Shown here in pieces: positions 60,080 to 64,000 of a DNA stretch of 64,000 bases. The stretch is from assembly GCF_002067035.1 (NCBI RefSeq), contig NZ_MVQB01000057.1, forward strand, positions 23,380-87,379. The letters run 5' to 3'. A model generated the notes under the pieces. That model did not search any database, was not told where the DNA came from, and worked only from the letters and a program-made list of their open reading frames with translations. Both the position numbers and the translations under genes were made by a program. This DNA comes from Methanoregula sp. PtaB.Bin085 (GTDB lineage Archaea > Halobacteriota > Methanomicrobia > Methanomicrobiales > Methanospirillaceae). Positions within the stretch are counted from its first letter, which is position 1, and each line of letters opens with the position of its first letter.

Positions 60080-61984
60080 TTATCCCTGCTTTACATTAGG
60101 GAGGATCACTGCGGGGAGGTTCGTTCCTGTTGCGACCGCGGGTGTGATGGGTGTCTGCCCGTCAGCGGTGAGGATCGCCTGCCCATCCTTTGTTATCAGC
60201 AGGTTGACGAAAGCGGCAGCGGCATCCTTGTTCTTTGCACTTGCCGGGATCGTCATGGCATAGATGATGGGAGTCGCGGTCTCGGTCACGGAGGCACTAC
60301 CGGAAGGCCGGACAAGGACAACGGTTGCGTATGTCGTGCTCAGGGAGGGATCAGAGAGATCGATCTCGGCCGGGAGCGTGAGGTACGGCAACCCTGACTG
60401 GATGGCGACACTGCTGTACTCGAACGCATAATCTGCCTTTCCGTCCTTCAGGAGCGGGATGAGTTCGGGCCCGGTCTTTGCGATGATCAGCTTCTTGCCA
60501 TCGGGCGAGGGACTCGTTGCGGTAATGGTGGTCTTCCCCGCTTCCGTCTTCCTAGTTATCTTGCTGTAGGGGCTGACAATGGTCGAGAAGATTGTCGTGT
60601 CCCCATACTTCTGCTCGGCAAGGGCAATGGTCATCAGGCTGCGATACCCTGCCGGGTCCGAAGTCGGATCACTGATGGCGTAGACAACACCGTCTTTTGC
60701 AAGGATTTTGTACCAGTTATCGGCATTGATCGCTGCCGACTCCCTGCTCTTGCTGGTATACACAAGCACGATGGTGTTCTTGGCGAAATCGATCTCGAAC
60801 GATGCATTGTTCGGATACATATACTTGGGTATGAGAGCCGCGTCAGCGCTTGCAAGTACATCAGCGTACTGATTTTGTTTGGTTACCTTGTCGATGATGG
60901 CAGCGCTGCCACCCGAAAAGAGCTGGACATCCGTATCCGGGTTGGCAGCTTCATAGGACTTCTCGGCCTTGGCCATGGATGATGCAAGGCTGCCGGCATG
61001 GTATATCTTGAGCGGCTTTATCGCCGTTGCCGGCGTGGTGAAATCGGCAGTAACCCCGGTCGGCACACCTGCGGTCATGGGGGTGAAGAGCGCCTTCCCA
61101 TAGGTGTCCTTCCCGTAATTGCCGATATCGGCCATGGTTTCGGGGGATATGAGGAAGTTGATGAACCCGTTTGCCAGCCGGATCTTCTCAACCGGCTGTT
61201 TATTGTTATAAACAGACATGACGCTGTACAGGTTCATCAGGATCTTGCCCTCGGAGACGATGGGCTGGAGGTTCAGCTTGTTCTTGTACGAGAGGTACGT
61301 GCCCTCATCGGTCAGCGTGTAGGCACCCTTCTCGCTTGCCATCTGCAGGGTGTCGCCCATCCCTTTTCCGGCCTCGATGTACCAGGCACCGGACTTCTGG
61401 ACATCGGTGGCATAGGTATACCCGGCGGACTTCCAGATGTTCTGTTCGGCCGAATGGGTGCCGGAGGAGTCCCCTCGGGAGACAAACATCACACCTGCAT
61501 TGCCGGCCTTGCCTTTGGCCATGATGGTCCTGAAAGCTTCTTCAGGAGTCTTTCCTTTGATCCCGGCAGGATCGTTTGTAGGGCCGACGATGATGAAGTA
61601 GTTGTAGGCAAATGTTCTCCGGTTCAGGCCATTGCCGCTTTCGAGAAATGCTGTCTCCTGAGCTGGGGAATGGACGAGGAGGATATCCGCATCCCCGTTC
61701 CTGGCAAGTTCTATGGCCTTGCCGGTTCCCTGCGAGGTGATCTTGAGCCTGACATTGTTCTTTGCCTCGTATTTCTGCTGGAGATAGTCGAGCAGCTTGG
61801 TATCGTACAGGCTTGTTGTCGTCGCGATGACCAGTGACTGGGGTTCGCCTGAAGGAGCAGAAACTCCCGGGGTAGCCGTTGGTACCGCGGCCGGGGCCTG
61901 GTTTGTACAGCCTGAAAAAAAGGCAGCAAGAATCAGCAGCAATGATGCTGCGACAATCCATCTGATACACACACATCCTTTCAT
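60080..61984 (-). CDS. fused TupA-WtpA tungstate-binding lipoprotein
   Basis: A single 634-residue frame containing two unrelated binding-protein domains. A lipoprotein signal ends at AFFSGC (C26). Residues about 47-322 are TupA-like (LVIATTTSLYDTKLLDYL, ITSQGTGKAIELARNGDADILLVH, SRGDSSGTHSAEQNIW, YIEAGKGMGDTLQMASEKGAYTLTD). From about 323 a WtpA/ModA-type domain begins (PLKIYHAGSLASSMAKAEKSY, QLFSGGSAAIIDKVTKQNQYADVLASAD, IDFAKNTIVLVYTSKSR, SDPTSDPAGYRSLMTIALAEQKYG). The two domains belong to different tungstate transporter types. No stop or frameshift lies between them. It is membrane-anchored, outside the cytoplasm, and probably feeds TupBC. Confidence 0.88.
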   Translation of the reverse strand: MKGCVCIRWIVAASLLLILAAFFSGCTNQAPAAVPTATPGVSAPSGEPQSLVIATTTSLYDTKLLDYLQQKYEAKNNVRLKITSQGTGKAIELARNGDADILLVHSPAQETAFLESGNGLNRRTFAYNYFIIVGPTNDPAGIKGKTPEEAFRTIMAKGKAGNAGVMFVSRGDSSGTHSAEQNIWKSAGYTYATDVQKSGAWYIEAGKGMGDTLQMASEKGAYTLTDEGTYLSYKNKLNLQPIVSEGKILMNLYSVMSVYNNKQPVEKIRLANGFINFLISPETMADIGNYGKDTYGKALFTPMTAGVPTGVTADFTTPATAIKPLKIYHAGSLASSMAKAEKSYEAANPDTDVQLFSGGSAAIIDKVTKQNQYADVLASADAALIPKYMYPNNASFEIDFAKNTIVLVYTSKSRESAAINADNWYKILAKDGVVYAISDPTSDPAGYRSLMTIALAEQKYGDTTIFSTIVSPYSKITRKTEAGKTTITATSPSPDGKKLIIAKTGPELIPLLKDGKADYAFEYSSVAIQSGLPYLTLPAEIDLSDPSLSTTYATVVLVRPSGSASVTETATPIIYAMTIPASAKNKDAAAAFVNLLITKDGQAILTADGQTPITPAVATGTNLPAVILPNVKQG

Positions 61985-62053
61985 AACTAACCGACTTCAA
62001 GATTAACAGGAAATATCTTCAATGTTTCTTTTTGGCTTTTGTTAAGCATAAAT

Positions 62054-62071
62054 GATAACCAATTGATTATC
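62054..62071. promoter_or_regulatory. symmetric operator candidate upstream of the TupA-WtpA gene
   Basis: GATAACCAATTGATTATC is palindromic except for one base pair and is followed by AGATGGTTC. It lies 70 bases before the start of the fused lipoprotein gene (minus strand). The same ACCAnTTGnTTA...ATGGTTC arrangement recurs at 63430-63454 before tupA. Confidence 0.55.
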
Positions 62072-62241
62072 AGATGGTTCCAGATCCGGTAAAAACAGTT
62101 TCCACGGAGCAATTCCCTTGGGGCCAGCCAATCGTAACAGACCATCACTGCTCCTGGCAGGTCAGAAAGTCCGGTCCTTTTCGTACTATCCGAAAAAGGA
62201 TCTTCCGGATCCTGCCCGGAAAATCCAAAAAAAGGCGAGTA

Positions 62242-63363
62242 TTACTTTACTGCCGCTGTTGCAGCAGCTGCGGCCGTGGCTGTGGCCGACGGGGGCTTCA
62301 CATCGGTTGCCGGGCTCGTGTGGTCGCCGACATTGCCTGCCGGTGCATCGGGTACGGTAACGCTCATCGGGATGAAGAGCGCCTTGCCGTACTTGTCAAC
62401 GCCGAACTTGCCGATCTCGGCCTGCGTTGCCGGGTCGATTAAGAAGTTCACGAAGTTGTTGGCCATCGTAATTTTCTCGATCGGCTGCTTGTCGTTGTAC
62501 ACGGTCATGACGCTGTAGATGTTGAGCAGGCTTGCTCCCTGGCTGATAACCGGGACGAGGGCAAGGTCCTTCTTGTAGGCGAGGTACGTGCCTTCGTCGG
62601 TCAGGGTGTATGCTCCCTTCTCGTCAGCCATCTGGAGGGTCTCTCCCATGCCCTTGCCGGCCTCAACGTACCAGTCGCCGGACTTCTGGATCTGGGTCGT
62701 GTAATTGTACTTTGCCTTGGACCAGATGTTCTTCTCGGCAGAGTGGGTTCCGGAGCCGTCGCCGCGGGAGACGAACGCGACCTTGGCGGTCTTGTTCATG
62801 CCCTTGAGGTACAGGGCCGTGAACGCTGCCTCGGGGGTCATGCCCCTGATTCCTGCGGGATCATCGGCAGGGCCGACGATGATGAACGAGTTGGACGCAA
62901 ACGAGCGCCGGTTGATGCCGAAGCCGTCCTTGATGAAGGCCAGTTCCTGCGAGGGCGAGTGGACGAGCAGGATATCTGCGTCACCCTTCTTGGCAAGCTC
63001 GATTGCCTTACCGGTTCCCTGTGAGGTTATTTTGAGCCTGACATTGTACTTCGACTCGAACATCGGCTGGAGCATGTCAAGGAGCTTGGTGTCGTACAGG
63101 CTCGTGGTGGTTGCGATCACGAGCTCCTGTGCCGCGGCTGCCGGGGCTCCACCTGCCGGAGCGACCGCCGTTGCCGCCGTGGCGGCAGAGGCGTTCTTGA
63201 TAACGGCTACACCCTGCTGGTTCGCCACGAATGGCGCAGCGGTCGGGGCTGCTCCCGGGGTCGCCGGGGCCTGGCCCGTACATCCTGCAAAACAAACTGT
63301 AATGAACAACAGAACGAACATCGTGGAGACAAGTCCACCATACACATCTCTTTTCATCTTCAC
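62242..63363 (-). CDS. tupA: TupA-type tungstate-binding lipoprotein
   Basis: A 373-residue lipoprotein (lipobox CFAGC, C28) with a 50-residue Ala/Pro-rich linker. A TupA domain follows (about 80-340: LVIATTTSLYDTKLLDMLQPMF, QGTGKAIELAKKGDADILLVHS, SRGDGSGTHSAEKNIW, EAGKGMGETLQMADEKGAYTLTDEGTYL). The T-T-S and S-R-G-D/GTHSAE regions are the oxyanion-binding loops of TupA. It ends in an Ala-rich tail beginning DHTSPATDVKP, which resembles the TupA-WtpA junction DFTTPATAIKP in the neighbouring fused protein. It supplies tungstate to TupBC. Strongly similar to the first half of the fused gene, so the two arose by duplication. Confidence 0.92.
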   Translation of the reverse strand: MKMKRDVYGGLVSTMFVLLFITVCFAGCTGQAPATPGAAPTAAPFVANQQGVAVIKNASAATAATAVAPAGGAPAAAAQELVIATTTSLYDTKLLDMLQPMFESKYNVRLKITSQGTGKAIELAKKGDADILLVHSPSQELAFIKDGFGINRRSFASNSFIIVGPADDPAGIRGMTPEAAFTALYLKGMNKTAKVAFVSRGDGSGTHSAEKNIWSKAKYNYTTQIQKSGDWYVEAGKGMGETLQMADEKGAYTLTDEGTYLAYKKDLALVPVISQGASLLNIYSVMTVYNDKQPIEKITMANNFVNFLIDPATQAEIGKFGVDKYGKALFIPMSVTVPDAPAGNVGDHTSPATDVKPPSATATAAAAATAAVK

Positions 63364-63429
63364 ACCGGCTAAAAGATGGACCGGAATACGTTTGAATGTT
63401 TCTTTTCCCCGCTGGTTAAAATCATCTGC

Positions 63430-63446
63430 TTACCAGTTGGTTAACA
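63430..63446. promoter_or_regulatory. operator candidate upstream of tupA
   Basis: TTACCAGTTGGTTAACA, followed by AATGGTTC, lies 67 bases before the tupA start (minus strand) and is the best relative of the site at 62054-62071. Confidence 0.5.
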
Positions 63447-63517
63447 AATGGTTCTGATCGCATGTCTTTTATTTTACGCAATTGTTAACATCACTTCAAT
63501 CAAAAGGAGAAAAAAGT

Positions 63518-63856
63518 TCAGCATCGCCTGAGAAGGTCGTCGAAGACCTCTTTCCCGAGGATCTCCCCGGTCTCTTTCCGGTACTTCTCCTTCATCAGCT
63601 CGATCATCTTCCGGCTGCCTTTTGCCGTTGTCAGTATCCCGACCCGCTCCGCCCTTGTCACCAGCTCCTCCTGTTCCATCATGGCAAAATACGGAAGGAC
63701 ATAATAATGCGGGACATCAAGGAATTCCGCGAGCCTCCGTGTTGTCGGGAATTTCATCCGGATCGTGTTGTCGGCAAACGCGATAGTGATCGAACGTTCC
63801 AGCAGCTGGATTCGGATAGCAGCATCAAACAGGAGATCAACGGAAAGGGCAGCCAT
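63518..63856 (-). CDS. small winged-helix-like protein next to tupA
   Basis: A 112-residue protein of unknown family. Residues 33-80 (RMKFPTTRRLAEFLDVPHYYVLPYFAMMEQEELVTRAERVGILTTAKGSRKMIELM) have the helix-turn-helix plus wing pattern of a DNA-binding domain, and the N-terminal VDLLFDAAIRIQLLERSITIAF could form a dimer interface. A lysine-rich C-terminal helix follows. It lies 155 bases upstream of tupA on the same strand, which makes it a candidate regulator of tungstate uptake, but no ligand site is evident. Confidence 0.55.
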   Translation of the reverse strand: MAALSVDLLFDAAIRIQLLERSITIAFADNTIRMKFPTTRRLAEFLDVPHYYVLPYFAMMEQEELVTRAERVGILTTAKGSRKMIELMKEKYRKETGEILGKEVFDDLLRRC

Positions 63857-63910
63857 GGGTTTTTCGTATACATGATTGGTACTGGCAAGCTAATAGACGT
63901 TTTTCATCAT

Positions 63911-63931
63911 GCTACCGTTATTGCAGGTAGC
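63911..63931. repeat. inverted repeat upstream of the winged-helix gene
   Basis: GCTACC (63911-63916) and GGTAGC (63926-63931) are a perfect 6-base inverted repeat with a 9-base centre, 55 bases before the start of the minus-strand gene ending at 63856. It could be an autoregulatory site, but is short enough to be chance. Confidence 0.3.
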
Positions 63932-64000
63932 GTACACGACGTGCTGTAAAAAGTGAAGATGCCCTGTATCCAACAGTGAATTGCAAACAAAGAGGAACAG

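Overview
This window comes from a methanogenic archaeon, most likely a hydrogenotrophic or formate-using member of the Methanomicrobiales (Methanoregula/Methanosphaerula-like; the genus is an inference). The evidence is two complete formylmethanofuran dehydrogenase (Fwd) operons, an F420-type formate dehydrogenase (FdhAB), the methanofuran enzyme MfnA, archaeal Dph2, NreA and ATP-dependent DNA ligase, together with TATA-type promoters and a tRNA without an encoded CCA. Coding DNA is GC-rich; the intergenic DNA is often strikingly AT-rich and palindromic.

Positions 1-27 kb are mixed housekeeping. In order: a cysteine-rich repeat protein cut by the window edge; a small membrane protein; a TylF-like methyltransferase; a tightly overlapping minus-strand operon ppsA-mfnA-hpt-dph2-methyltransferase-MFS (9307 down to 2662) diverging from serA; an ABC-2 type exporter (12073-13783) followed by 870 bp of palindromes and 25-bp iteron-like repeats; a MarR regulator and a flavin-binding protein with a shared upstream motif; a secreted Asn/Arg/Glu-rich protein; tRNA-Val; corA, msrA, a PspC protein and a glycosyltransferase; a zinc-ribbon/DUF2117/nreA cluster; DNA ligase; an MBL-fold hydrolase; and two tiny membrane proteins.

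Positions 27-45 kb and 52.8-64 kb form a tungsten/molybdenum C1 island, interrupted by an IS66-type insertion element (44974-46518, with clean 15-bp terminal repeats and 8-bp target duplication) and a block of PAS, response-regulator, HEAT and TPR proteins (46.8-52.5 kb). The island holds a sulfite-reductase-like protein; two Fwd operons of identical order (ferredoxin-D-B-A-C) pointing away from each other; three MoeA-type metal insertases, two of them fused to a periplasmic-binding-protein-like domain; a SagB-like nitroreductase; FdhD; FdhAB; a tungstate ABC transporter (TupB, TupC); a MOT1-like molybdate/sulfate carrier; and two tungstate-binding lipoproteins. One lipoprotein is an in-frame fusion of a TupA-type and a WtpA-type binding domain. 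A small winged-helix-like protein next to tupA is a candidate regulator.

Together these genes take up tungstate/molybdate (Tup, MOT1-like), insert the metal into molybdopterin (MoeA proteins), mature formate dehydrogenase (FdhD), and supply enzymes that use the cofactor to oxidise formate (Fdh) and to reduce CO2 to formylmethanofuran (Fwd), the first step of methanogenesis. The most unusual elements are the TupA-WtpA fusion, a related AACCA-type motif recurring upstream of several island genes, and the repeat/palindrome array around the ABC exporter.
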